From: CAYZED01 sp964477445
GTDB taxonomy: Bacteria > Bacillota > Clostridia > Lutisporales > Lutisporaceae
Assembly: GCA_964477445.1 (NCBI GenBank)
Contig: CAYZED010000001.1
Span: 124,001-188,000 of the forward strand
DNA: 64,000 nucleotides
Direction of reading: 5' to 3'
Below are positions 37,690-45,596 of the stretch, in pieces. Position numbers and translations under genes: made by a program. The notes below the pieces were generated by a model, which was not told the DNA's origin, did no database searches, and saw nothing but the letters and a program-made list of their open reading frames with translations. Within the stretch, counting starts at the first letter, position 1; each line of letters opens with the position of its first letter.

Positions 37690-37913
37690 AGTAAAACTCC
37701 TTTCAAATAATCTGATACTGTAACAGGTCCACCGGCGAATATCATCGTACACTTGATTGAAATAAGCACTCATGGCAGAAAGCCAGGCACATCCAGCCAA
37801 TAAACAATTAAGATATTGTAGTGGCAATACACTCCATAAAGTAGTTATGACTACAAGGATAAATCAAAAGTCTACAGTATCTAATTTAAGTATAGTCACA
37901 AATCAGATTAAAA

Positions 37914-38025
37914 ATGAAAGGAAAGTATGATTTTTCTAATAAATTAATCATACAAGGGTTAAATGCTACTGCTAAAACGTTTAATCCTCAGACTGGGTTA
38001 TGTAGCCCAGATAGACCTTTTTGAT
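37914..38025 (+). pseudogene. Tail of a fourth orphan toxin tip
   Basis: Translation gives KYDFSNKLIIQGLNATAKTF, then after one extra T in a T run (37980-37983) NPQTGLCSPDRPF and a stop at 38023. It has the style of the last residues of an RHS toxin and is followed by an immunity-like gene. The upstream part was lost with the IS110 insertion. Confidence 0.5.
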
Positions 38026-38039
38026 TGGGAGTGTAAAAA

Positions 38040-38330
38040 ATGGATTTAAGTATTGAAGAAGCCTATAAGGCGATGATTATATTTTTAGAAGGATATTATG
38101 AAAGAACTCACTCGGATGATGTTGGTGGACTACTAGGTGGAATGGCTTTTCTTGAGGATGGGACAACTGCTGATTCAGCAGCGTGAGAAGATTGGATTGA
38201 TGCAATAGATGAACTAAAAAAGTATTTGTTGAATAAAACTAATGAGGATCTTGTTGAAAATGACAGATTTATACAAAGGCTGACTAAAAACCCAATAAGT
38301 GAAGAAGAGAATAACGAGAACAAAAAATAG
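38040..38330 (+). pseudogene. Immunity-like gene broken by an in-frame TGA
   Basis: The ATG at 38040 follows GGGAG. The frame reads MDLSIEEAYKAMIIFLEGYY, HSDDVGGLLGGM and FLEDGTTADSAA, then TGA at 38184-38186, then EDWIDAIDELKKYL to the stop at 38328. Relatives of this small immunity-type family have Trp before the E-D-W block, so TGG to TGA is the likely change. Fused, it would be 96 residues. Confidence 0.65.
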
Positions 38331-38368
38331 ACCTAAGCTTATTTGAGCGAGTGAATTTCTGGAAGTTC
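38329..38368. repeat. Right copy of the inverted repeat bounding the toxin island
   Basis: 38349-38368 matches the reverse complement of 22665-22684 at 19 of 20 bases, and 38329-38340 matches 22691-22702 reversed at 11 of 12. It directly follows the last immunity-like gene. Confidence 0.65.
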
Positions 38369-38385
38369 TCATAATCCAAAAATGG

Positions 38386-38416
38386 CTTTGCTAGAAAAAC
38401 TAGCAGAGTCTTTTTT
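38386..38416 (+). terminator. Terminator at the end of the toxin island
   Basis: CTTTGCTAG (38386-38394) and CTAGCAGAG (38400-38408) form a stem with one G-T pair, followed by TCTTTTTTTG. Confidence 0.8.
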
Positions 38417-38518
38417 TGCCCAAAAAATAATACTAGACAAAACATATAAATGTCTATTATAATATTCTCATAAGTGAAAATGAAATAATAAGCTAAGAAC
38501 ACAAAGGAGGAAAATATT

Positions 38519-39838
38519 GTGAAGAATGAAGTTATCGGTGATAGAAAAATTGAGGATATAAAAAGAGGGTATATATTAGAGGGAGAAAAAATTATATGTT
38601 TGTTTTGTGGGGAAGAATATGAAAACGGTGTAGTATATCAAGAAAGCAATAGATTTTATACGGCTGAAAAGTATATGAATATGCATATTAATAAAATCCA
38701 TGATTCTGTTTTTAGTACAATGATTGCCCTTGATAAGAAAATGACTGGACTGTCAGAGCACCAGAGCAAACTACTGAAATTATTTTATATTGGTGCTACG
38801 GATAATGAAATTCAATTTGAAATGAAAATTGGTAGTAGTTCCACAGTGCGAAATCATAGGTTGCTACTAAAGGAAAAGGAGCGACAGGCTAAACTTTTTA
38901 TCGCTATGATGGAACTTTTGAGAGAAAAAAATGAAAATGAAACAAATATAGTTAAGGAAGTTAAGCCTCATTCGACGGCGAAAATGGTCGACAAGAGATA
39001 TGAACTGAATTCGACAGAAGAGAGCGAAATACTTAGCAAATACTTTAAAAAAGGTCTAAATGGTCCGTTATCTACTTTTCAAATGAAGGAAAAAAGCAAA
39101 ATTGTTGTTTTAAGGCATATATCTGATAAGTTTGATAAATCACGAAAATATTCAGAAAAAGAAGTGAATGAGATATTAAAAAATATTCATAGTGATTATG
39201 CTCACTTGAGAAGATATCTTATAGAATATGGATTCCTTGATAGAAAGCGTGATGGTAGTGAGTATTGGATTAAAGCCGATGAAAGAGCAGAGTTAAAAAA
39301 AGAATTGGAAACAGACTCAGAAACTGCCACGAAAAATGTCACGAAAACTGCCACGAAAACTGTCACGAAAACAGACACGAAAACAGACTCAGAAACTGCC
39401 ACGAAAACTGTCGCGAAAATAGACACGAAAACAATATTGAAAAACAACAAAGAAACTAAAATAGACATTAACGAAGAAGCTAGAATAAAAACTGAAAATA
39501 AAACAAAAAAGGATGAAACAAGCATGAAAACTGATAGAAAAAAAGAATTGCTCTTAGAGTATAAAGATAAAAAAACGGAATCCTGTATATTTGAAATTAA
39601 ACATAAAGACACAGGAGCGCACTTTGTTTTCTCAACTCCGAATATAAAAACAATAAATGGAAGAATAATGGAGTTAAACGCTGGTGGACATAAGAATAAA
39701 AAATTACAGGAAATGTGGTCGGAATTTGGAGAAAGTGCGTTTGAAATTAATCATCTTGAAGTTTTTGTAATAGAAGATGAAGACGCTACCTCTATGAAAA
39801 AGATTTTGAAAGAAAAAGAGGCGAAATATATAATTTAG
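38519..39838 (+). CDS. Zinc-finger / HTH / DUF2087 protein with GIY-YIG-like C-terminus
   Basis: A 439-residue protein starting at GTG with AAAGGAGG 8 bases upstream. Residues 26-62 hold a C2H2-like finger (CLFCGEEYE to MHINKIH). A LuxR-type helix-turn-helix follows (about 75-125: LSEHQSKLLKLFYIGATDNE). Residues 165-255 match DUF2087 (SKYFKKGLNGPLSTF, YAHLRRYLIEYGFLDRKRDG). A Thr/Lys linker (about 265-310) comes from a coding minisatellite. The last 95 residues (ESCIFEIKHKDTG, LNAGGHKNKKLQEMWSEFG) look like a diverged GIY-YIG domain. Known relatives with this order occur in Clostridia, but their function is unclear; DNA binding and cleavage is an inference. Confidence 0.72.
   Translation: MKNEVIGDRKIEDIKRGYILEGEKIICLFCGEEYENGVVYQESNRFYTAEKYMNMHINKIHDSVFSTMIALDKKMTGLSEHQSKLLKLFYIGATDNEIQFEMKIGSSSTVRNHRLLLKEKERQAKLFIAMMELLREKNENETNIVKEVKPHSTAKMVDKRYELNSTEESEILSKYFKKGLNGPLSTFQMKEKSKIVVLRHISDKFDKSRKYSEKEVNEILKNIHSDYAHLRRYLIEYGFLDRKRDGSEYWIKADERAELKKELETDSETATKNVTKTATKTVTKTDTKTDSETATKTVAKIDTKTILKNNKETKIDINEEARIKTENKTKKDETSMKTDRKKELLLEYKDKKTESCIFEIKHKDTGAHFVFSTPNIKTINGRIMELNAGGHKNKKLQEMWSEFGESAFEINHLEVFVIEDEDATSMKKILKEKEAKYII
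39318..39433 (+). repeat. In-frame minisatellite coding a Thr-Lys linker
   Basis: Units of about 12 bases of the form ACGAAAACTGCC/ACGAAAACTGTC repeat in frame, with a longer copy of ACAGACTCAGAAACTGCC. They encode K-T-x-T repeats and could change length by slippage. Confidence 0.8.
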
Positions 39839-39995
39839 AGTAGTTTGAAGTATAGGAAACCAATTTTTGAAGAAGAATCTAAGGACAAGACTCGCTTTTT
39901 TTGATAAAATAATTAGTGAATACTTTTCAATTTCTTCGAGTAAAAAGGATATGAAAACGTATTAACTGAAGAGAGAATAGTGATGGAGGTTTATT

Positions 39996-41129
39996 ATGTC
40001 AAAAAAAACACTGAGTTTATTGATCGCATTTCTCATGGTATTTACTTTGTTACAAACTGAAAATTCTTTTGCTACGTCATATGCTAAAAAAGCTATTACT
40101 ATTAAGGACACAAAATTAAAAGCTGAAATCATCAAAGTTCTTAAAAAGAAAACTGGTGCAACTATTTATGATACTGAGTGTGCAGCAATTAAAACACTTA
40201 AGTTGTCCTCAAAAGGAATTAAGGATGTTAGTGCACTAGCATACTTTAAGGCCTTAACTAATGCAGATTTTTCGAATAATTCTTTGAGTTCAGTGCTGGT
40301 TTTTAAAAACTTAAAAAACTTGAAAACCCTTAATTTAAAGGGTATGAAAATTAAAAAGTCAGAAATAGATACACTCCTAAATTCATTACCGAAATGCGTT
40401 ATTGAATATGATTCCTCAAAAGTAGTAGACAGTTCTAGTCCAGGAGGAGGAACTGCGACGCCTTCACCTAAGCCGATTTCAGGGAAAGAACAAATTAAAC
40501 TGATTTTGTTAGATGGGAAAACTTCTGCAAATTGGGATATCACAATAAAGATGGATGGAAAAGACGAAGAGAAACATAACATCACCTTCGATGGTTCTGG
40601 AGATATCGGTACTTTTTCAGATGGAAATAATTATCATGGCAAATATTCGATTCTTGATGAGATATCTATCGAACCAACTTACGCGACATACAAGCTAACT
40701 GGAAAATTTGATGGAAAAGGGATTTCTGGAAAGGTTCTTAAGAGTAGTAGGTATGGAGACATTGAATCGGGTACTTGGAGTGGAACGAAAAACAATACTA
40801 TTTTGTATGATATGAGAGGCGAGTGGAAAATTACATTTTCCGATCCGCAAATAGCGATGTCCGTTTTGACAATGTCTTTTGAATTTGGAAAATGGCCAAG
40901 TAAAGATGTTGATGGCGCAATAGCTGCTGGATGTGCAAAGATTATTCCTGATGGCTACTACACACAAGCATATGGACCCTATACAGTAGTAGGAGACACA
41001 ATTACTTGGACTCTTTATGAGAGAAGGAAATATGAAGGCAAAATAATAAATGTGGACCTTATTGAAGGGAAAATGTATGAGTATCAGAGTTATTGGGCAT
41101 CCTTTAAGGCTGAGAGGATAAAAGAATAG
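39996..41129 (+). CDS. Secreted protein with short leucine-rich repeat region
   Basis: A 377-residue protein with a signal peptide (MSKKTLSLLIAFLMVFTLL to about residue 27). Residues 35-140 have two to three leucine-rich repeats (IKTLKLSSKGIKDVSAL, LTNADFSNNSLSS, LKTLNLKGMKIK), as in internalin-like surface proteins. A short Pro/Ser linker (ATPSPKP) leads to a C-terminal domain of about 220 residues with alternating strand-like pattern that I cannot assign. No sortase signal is seen, so it is probably released or loosely bound. TGGAGG lies before the ATG and a terminator follows. Confidence 0.72.
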   Translation: MSKKTLSLLIAFLMVFTLLQTENSFATSYAKKAITIKDTKLKAEIIKVLKKKTGATIYDTECAAIKTLKLSSKGIKDVSALAYFKALTNADFSNNSLSSVLVFKNLKNLKTLNLKGMKIKKSEIDTLLNSLPKCVIEYDSSKVVDSSSPGGGTATPSPKPISGKEQIKLILLDGKTSANWDITIKMDGKDEEKHNITFDGSGDIGTFSDGNNYHGKYSILDEISIEPTYATYKLTGKFDGKGISGKVLKSSRYGDIESGTWSGTKNNTILYDMRGEWKITFSDPQIAMSVLTMSFEFGKWPSKDVDGAIAAGCAKIIPDGYYTQAYGPYTVVGDTITWTLYERRKYEGKIINVDLIEGKMYEYQSYWASFKAERIKE

Positions 41130-41146
41130 GGGATTAAAATCGATGG

Positions 41147-41170
41147 GGGTGTTATAACACCCTTTTTTTT
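41147..41170 (+). terminator. Terminator after the LRR protein gene
   Basis: GGGTGTTATAACACCC (41147-41162) is a perfect palindrome followed by eight or more T. Confidence 0.88.
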
Positions 41171-41315
41171 TAGAATTATTACTATTAAGATTTCATGATT
41201 ATTTTAAGAAACGCTAAAAAAAGAATATTTGGAGGATATATATATTGTAATAACTGTGATATATTCCAAAGGGAGAATTAACAGTATTGCGATAATAAGG
41301 AAAGAAGGGGATTTT

Positions 41316-42080
41316 GTGAAAAAAAGACAATTTGCATGTTTGGTTATAGTTATTGCTCTTTTGATACCAATGACAATATATGGAGCGACAGCTACAAAAA
41401 AGATTTCTGTATACTTAAACTCATTAAAAGTTTTTGTTAGTGGAGAAAAGGTACCTAATGATGTAATCGTATATAATGGTAAAGTATATGTTAATGCTAA
41501 TGATGTATCAAAGGCTTTAAAACAAGAATATTCTTGGGATAAAAAAAATAATAATGTTTATATTGGAGATAAGCCAGTTGATCTTAGTGCGATTAAAATG
41601 TTTGGCACAGGTACTTATATAGTAAATAAGGATTTACAGCCAGGGCTATATAAAGTACTATCGTTGAGTAACTCCGGATACATAGCAAGAGCAAGTGCGG
41701 TGGATATGGATTCAGAGAGTATATTGGCTAATGATATATTTCAAGGTGATGGCTATTTTGAAATTTTAAACACTGATGTTGCTGTTAAGCTTTCAAATGT
41801 AAAAATATATAAAATAGACTTAACAAAGTATGAAAAGAAAATTAAGAATACGGCTTCAAATGGCATATTTCTTGTTGGTTATGATCTTACACCCGGTCGA
41901 TATAAAGTCGAGTTGAATATTGGAAGCAGTTCTGGATATATGGCGAGGTTGAGTGCTGTTACATTAAATATGAGTGACACAATTGCAAATGACATTGTTC
42001 AAGGGCCGAGTTATTTGGATATTTTGGAAACAGATTTTGCAGTAAAATTAAGTGGAGTGAAAATAACAAAAGAAAATTAG
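41316..42080 (+). CDS. Exported protein with a duplicated 70-residue domain
   Basis: The GTG at 41316 is chosen because GAAGGGGAT precedes it and the product then opens with a proper signal peptide (KKRQFACLVIVIALLIPM). An ATG at 41229 would add a 29-residue non-signal stretch. After a copper-amine-oxidase-N-like segment (VYLNSLKVFVSGEKVP, VYVNANDVSKAL) come two copies of one domain: GTYIVNKDLQPGLYKV to VAVKLSNVKI, and GIFLVGYDLTPGRYKV to FAVKLSGVKI. Both share SGY.AR.SAV and ND...QG...D/EIL. The function is unknown; binding at the cell surface is likely. Confidence 0.72.
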   Translation: MKKRQFACLVIVIALLIPMTIYGATATKKISVYLNSLKVFVSGEKVPNDVIVYNGKVYVNANDVSKALKQEYSWDKKNNNVYIGDKPVDLSAIKMFGTGTYIVNKDLQPGLYKVLSLSNSGYIARASAVDMDSESILANDIFQGDGYFEILNTDVAVKLSNVKIYKIDLTKYEKKIKNTASNGIFLVGYDLTPGRYKVELNIGSSSGYMARLSAVTLNMSDTIANDIVQGPSYLDILETDFAVKLSGVKITKEN

Positions 42081-42125
42081 ATTGAAAAAATTACAAAAAA
42101 TCAAAAATATTAAGGGGACGATAAT

Positions 42126-42761
42126 ATGGCTATTATAAAATGTAAAGAATGCAATGCAGATATAAGTTCGACAGTAAATAAATGTCCAAGCTGTGGTAAA
42201 GACCAACGAAATTGGTTTATGAAGCACAAGATCTTAACAGTAATTTTAATTTTCGTTGTTTTGTCAGTTATAGGGGGAGCTCTTAATGGAAGTAAAGAAC
42301 CTCCAATAGTTACTTCAAATGGAACAAGCTCTGAACCAACTGAAGTTGTTGCAAAAGTAGGAGATAAAATAAAGATGGACGGATTTGAAATTACGATTCT
42401 GTCTATTGAACAAAAATCAAAAGTAGGCTCTGAATTTTTGAATGCTAAGCCATCTGAGGGTGGAACTTATATAGTTGTAAATTGGAAATACAAAAACATA
42501 ACTGATAAGCCTATTAATGCTTTTTCAGTACCAAACATTAATTTGTTAGATAAAAATAAAACACAATATGAAAAAGATATTAGTGCCTCGATTTATTATT
42601 CAACAGAAAAGAAGATAAATGCAAAAATTTTAAGTGAACTTAATCCTGGTATAACAGTGAATGATGCTCAAGTCTACGAAGTTGCAAAAGACCTTTATAA
42701 AGTTAAAGGATGGCGATTGCAAATAAAAGCAGATACAGAGGCATTCATAAATATAAAGTAG
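42126..42761 (+). CDS. Zinc-ribbon membrane protein with DUF4352 domain
   Basis: The 211-residue protein begins with a zinc ribbon (CKECNADISSTVNKCPSCG), then one membrane helix (about residues 35-52) and an external DUF4352-like beta domain (about 75-210: VGDKIKMDGFEITILSIEQ, YIVVNWKYKNITDKPINAF). This layout is common in Firmicutes, with the ribbon inside the cell and the beta domain outside. Function is not established. AAGGGGAC lies before the ATG. A shared terminator separates it from metA on the other strand. Confidence 0.8.
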   Translation: MAIIKCKECNADISSTVNKCPSCGKDQRNWFMKHKILTVILIFVVLSVIGGALNGSKEPPIVTSNGTSSEPTEVVAKVGDKIKMDGFEITILSIEQKSKVGSEFLNAKPSEGGTYIVVNWKYKNITDKPINAFSVPNINLLDKNKTQYEKDISASIYYSTEKKINAKILSELNPGITVNDAQVYEVAKDLYKVKGWRLQIKADTEAFINIK

Positions 42762-42768
42762 AATTATA

Positions 42769-42814
42769 AAGCTGTAGCATCACTTAATAATAGTGCTACA
42801 GCTTATTTTTTTTA
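42769..42814. terminator. Terminator between DUF4352 gene and metA
   Basis: AAGCTGTAGCA (42769-42779) pairs with TGCTACAGCTT (42794-42804), then eight T on the plus strand. It may serve both converging genes. Confidence 0.85.
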
Positions 42815-43729
42815 TTAACCCAGATCTTGCAAATTATATGGTGTTTCCTGATAAACGTAGTAGTTTAACCAGTTGTTGAAAAGTAGATTTCCATGTGCTC
42901 TCCATTTGACTTCCGGTGAATTAGCTGGATTGTCGTCTTTGTAATAGTGCTTAGGGATATCAATTGGAAGTCCATTAGCTGTATCTCTGTCATATTCTTT
43001 TTTTAGTGTATCTTTGTCATATTCTGAATGACCGAAAGCAAAAATCATTCTGTGGTTTTTTGAAATTAGAAGAGAAGGGCCTGCTTCCTCTGAATATGCT
43101 AGAACTTCTAAATCTTCAATTTTTTCGATATCCTCTAAATGGATTTCTGTATGCCTTGAATGAGGTATATAGAAAACATCATCAAATCCTTTTAATAATG
43201 AATCACTTGATTTTGCGACGTGAGGAAAAACACCAAACATCTTTTTTTCTAATGGATATTTTTCGACTCCAAAGTGATAATTAGCAGCTGCTTGAGCGCC
43301 CCAACAAATATGGAAAGTCGAATAAACATTGTGTTTTGTCCACTCCATTATCTCAGTCAATTCTTGCCAATAATCAACATCTTCAAATGCATGTTTTTCT
43401 ATTGGTGCACCGGTTATTATGAATCCATCAAATTTAGTATCTTTAATTTCATCAAAATATCGATAGAATTTTTCAAGGTGAGCTTCAGAGGTGTTTTTTG
43501 AATCATGAGTTCTCATGTGTAATAATGTGATTTCTAATTGGAGAGGTGAGTTCCCTAGAAGTCTGAGTATTTGTGTTTCAGTAACTTCTTTAGTAGGCAT
43601 TAAATTAAGTATTCCTATCTTCAAAGGTCTGATATCTTGATGCTCTGCACGTTGCTCGTTCATAATAAAAACGTTTTCATTGCTTAAAATCTCATAAGCT
43701 GGTAAGTCATTGTGAATAATTACTGGCAT
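42815..43729 (-). CDS. metA: Homoserine O-acetyltransferase (MetA type)
   Basis: A 304-residue MetA-family enzyme that activates homoserine for methionine synthesis. Cys142 in FHICWGAQ is the acyl carrier, with the His and Glu of FAFGHSEYD completing the site. Residue 111 is Glu (GAPIE), the residue that marks acetyl-CoA-using MetA proteins, where succinyl-CoA users have Gly. O-acetylhomoserine is exactly the substrate of the upstream metY product, so the operon is self-consistent. It follows metY by 39 bases and should be under the same SAM riboswitch. Confidence 0.93.
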   Translation of the reverse strand: MPVIIHNDLPAYEILSNENVFIMNEQRAEHQDIRPLKIGILNLMPTKEVTETQILRLLGNSPLQLEITLLHMRTHDSKNTSEAHLEKFYRYFDEIKDTKFDGFIITGAPIEKHAFEDVDYWQELTEIMEWTKHNVYSTFHICWGAQAAANYHFGVEKYPLEKKMFGVFPHVAKSSDSLLKGFDDVFYIPHSRHTEIHLEDIEKIEDLEVLAYSEEAGPSLLISKNHRMIFAFGHSEYDKDTLKKEYDRDTANGLPIDIPKHYYKDDNPANSPEVKWRAHGNLLFNNWLNYYVYQETPYNLQDLG

Positions 43730-43768
43730 TTTTTCCTCCTGTATGATAAGTGTTTGAACAATTTTTGC

Positions 43769-45046
43769 TTATAATGATAAAGCGTTATCTAAATCAGCAA
43801 TAAGATCTTCTACTTCTTCAAGTCCGATAGAAAGTCTTATCATATCTGGTGTAACTCCAGCTAAAAGTTGTTCTTTTGGTGAAAGTTGTGCGTGAGTGGT
43901 ACTTGCTGGATGGATTACTAGAGATTTTGCATCAGCTACATTAGCCAAAAGTGAAAAAATTTCAAGTTTTTCGATGAACTTTACTCCTTCTTCAACTCCA
44001 CATTTTATTCCAAAAGTAAATATCGATCCTGCACCTTTTTTTAGATATTTTTCTGAAAGTTCTTTATATTTGTTTCCTTCAACTTCAGGATAATTTACCC
44101 ACGCCACGTTTTTGTGGTTTTTGAGAAAATCAACTATTATTCTTGTGTTATATACATGTTGTTTTAATCTTAATGATAGTGTTTCAAGTCCTTGTAGAAG
44201 AAGGAACGCATTGAATGGGCTTATACAAGCACCAGTATCTCTTAGTAGTTGAACTCTAGCTCTAGTTATAAAAGCAGCCGCTCCGACGTCTTTAGTATAG
44301 CTAATGCCATGATAGCTAGGATCTGGTTCGGTTAGTATTCCAAATCTACCTGATGCACTCCAGTCAAATTTTCCAGAGTCAACTATAAGACCACCCATAG
44401 ATGTTCCGTGTCCACCAATAAATTTTGTGGCAGAGTGGATTATTACATCCGCACCAAATTCAAAAGGTCTAAATAAATAAGGAGTAGCAAAGGTGTTATC
44501 AACTATTAATGGGAGACCATTTTCATGAGCGATAGCAGCAATTTTCTCAAAATCAGGAATGTTGATTACTGGATTTCCTATAGTCTCAATATATATTGCA
44601 CGAGTTTTTTCGTTTATTGGTGCTCTGAAATTTTCGGGATCATCTGGATTAACAAAATGAGTTTTAATTCCGAGTCTAGGGAGTGTAGCATTAAATAAGT
44701 TAAAAGTTCCGCCGTATAGTGTTGAGGCAGAAATGATTTCATCACCAGATTGGGTAATGTTTAATATAGCATAAGTCACGGCAGCTGAACCGGAAGCCAC
44801 TGCAAGTGCTCCGACACCGCCTTCAAGGGCTGCGATTCTTTGCTCGAGAACATCAGTCGTAGGATTCATAATTCGAGTATATATATTTCCAGGTTCAGAT
44901 AACGAAAATAAATTTGCTGCATGTTCAACGCTTTTAAATTCATAAGCTGTAGTTTGATATATCGGAACAGCTCTTGAACCAGTAGTGGGGTCAGGTGTTT
45001 GTCCAGCGTGTAGTTGTAGCGTGTCAAAGCCAAGTTTCTTTTTCAT
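43769..45046 (-). CDS. metY: O-acetylhomoserine sulfhydrylase
   Basis: This 425-residue PLP enzyme joins sulfide to O-acetylhomoserine to give homocysteine. The PLP lysine is in IHSATKFIGGHGT, and the family motifs TRIMNPTTDVLEQRIAALEGG and DNTFATPYL are present. The length and the insertion after ILTEPDPSYHG distinguish MetY from cystathionine gamma-synthase and from MegL in this window. AGGAGAAA lies before the start. A SAM-I riboswitch stands upstream with an unusual inverted-repeat element in between. Confidence 0.93.
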   Translation of the reverse strand: MKKKLGFDTLQLHAGQTPDPTTGSRAVPIYQTTAYEFKSVEHAANLFSLSEPGNIYTRIMNPTTDVLEQRIAALEGGVGALAVASGSAAVTYAILNITQSGDEIISASTLYGGTFNLFNATLPRLGIKTHFVNPDDPENFRAPINEKTRAIYIETIGNPVINIPDFEKIAAIAHENGLPLIVDNTFATPYLFRPFEFGADVIIHSATKFIGGHGTSMGGLIVDSGKFDWSASGRFGILTEPDPSYHGISYTKDVGAAAFITRARVQLLRDTGACISPFNAFLLLQGLETLSLRLKQHVYNTRIIVDFLKNHKNVAWVNYPEVEGNKYKELSEKYLKKGAGSIFTFGIKCGVEEGVKFIEKLEIFSLLANVADAKSLVIHPASTTHAQLSPKEQLLAGVTPDMIRLSIGLEEVEDLIADLDNALSL

Positions 45047-45102
45047 AATAAAATTTCTCCTTATACTTTTTTACGTTTTTTTTAGTTTTAATAAATCTAC
45101 AG

Positions 45103-45228
45103 TTTCATTCGTTCTGCTTAGATTCAGTCGAGGAACAATTCTTAAGTGGAGAGTGCGCGTATATATGATACGTAAGTGAGCCACTTAAGATTTAGTGACG
45201 AAGAATCAATCAAGCAGAACGAATGAAA
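45103..45228. repeat. 126-bp inverted-repeat element in the metY leader
   Basis: TTTCATTCGTTCTGCTT (45103-45119) and its perfect reverse complement (45212-45228) bound the element. A second inverted repeat, CTTAAGTGG (45141-45149) and CCACTTAAG (45181-45189), lies inside. It sits between the riboswitch terminator and the metY ribosome site, and its outer end overlaps the T tract of the terminator. No coding sequence is seen in it; a MITE-like insertion or a structured leader is likely. Confidence 0.75.
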
Positions 45229-45230
45229 AA

Positions 45231-45257
45231 AGCTCTCTTTCGTGATGAAAGAGAGCT
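45231..45257 (-). terminator. Expression-platform terminator of the SAM riboswitch
   Basis: On the minus strand AGCTCTCTTTC and GAAAGAGAGCT form an 11-bp perfect stem with a 5-base loop, followed by TTTTTT. It follows the aptamer by 17 bases. Confidence 0.9.
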
Positions 45258-45274
45258 GATTGTAAAATCCGCTT

Positions 45275-45400
45275 CTCTCATCTCACAGCTATTCCGACCA
45301 CGATTAAGTGAAAATCGGTTATACTGTAGGATTTGGCACCATACATATAGCTGGTTGCCGGGCTTCACAGGGCCTGTCCCTCCGCCACTCTAGATAAGAG
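45275..45400 (-). promoter_or_regulatory. SAM-I (S-box) riboswitch aptamer
   Basis: Read on the minus strand, it begins CTCTTATC and contains the S-box landmarks AGAGTGGCGGAGGGA, GGCCCTGTGAAGCCCGGCAACC and GGTGCCAAATCCTACAG, and closes with GATGAGAG pairing with the start. When SAM binds, the terminator at 45231-45257 is expected to form and turn metY-metA off. Confidence 0.95.
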
Positions 45401-45418
45401 CATTTATTTGTTTAAAAT

Positions 45419-45447
45419 ATGGTATCATGAGAATATGCAATTGTCAA
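45419..45447 (-). promoter_or_regulatory. Promoter of the metY-metA transcript
   Basis: On the minus strand TTGACA (45442-45447) and TACCAT (45419-45424) are 17 bases apart, just upstream of the SAM riboswitch. Confidence 0.65.
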
Positions 45448-45596
45448 TCAAACAAACATTGAAAGAACGTATGTTCGGTGTTATAATGAGAGGTATATCA
45501 AGATGAATAGGATAATTATATGATGAATAGAATAATATATAACGAAATCAAAAAATATAATTTAGAATCTATAAATAGAAAATTTTGGGAGAATAT

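Noticed and set aside
38184..38186. In-frame TGA as a selenocysteine codon
   Set aside because: Amino-acid-fermenting Clostridia do use selenocysteine, but relatives have Trp here, the protein is a small immunity type, and I see no convincing selenocysteine hairpin after it.
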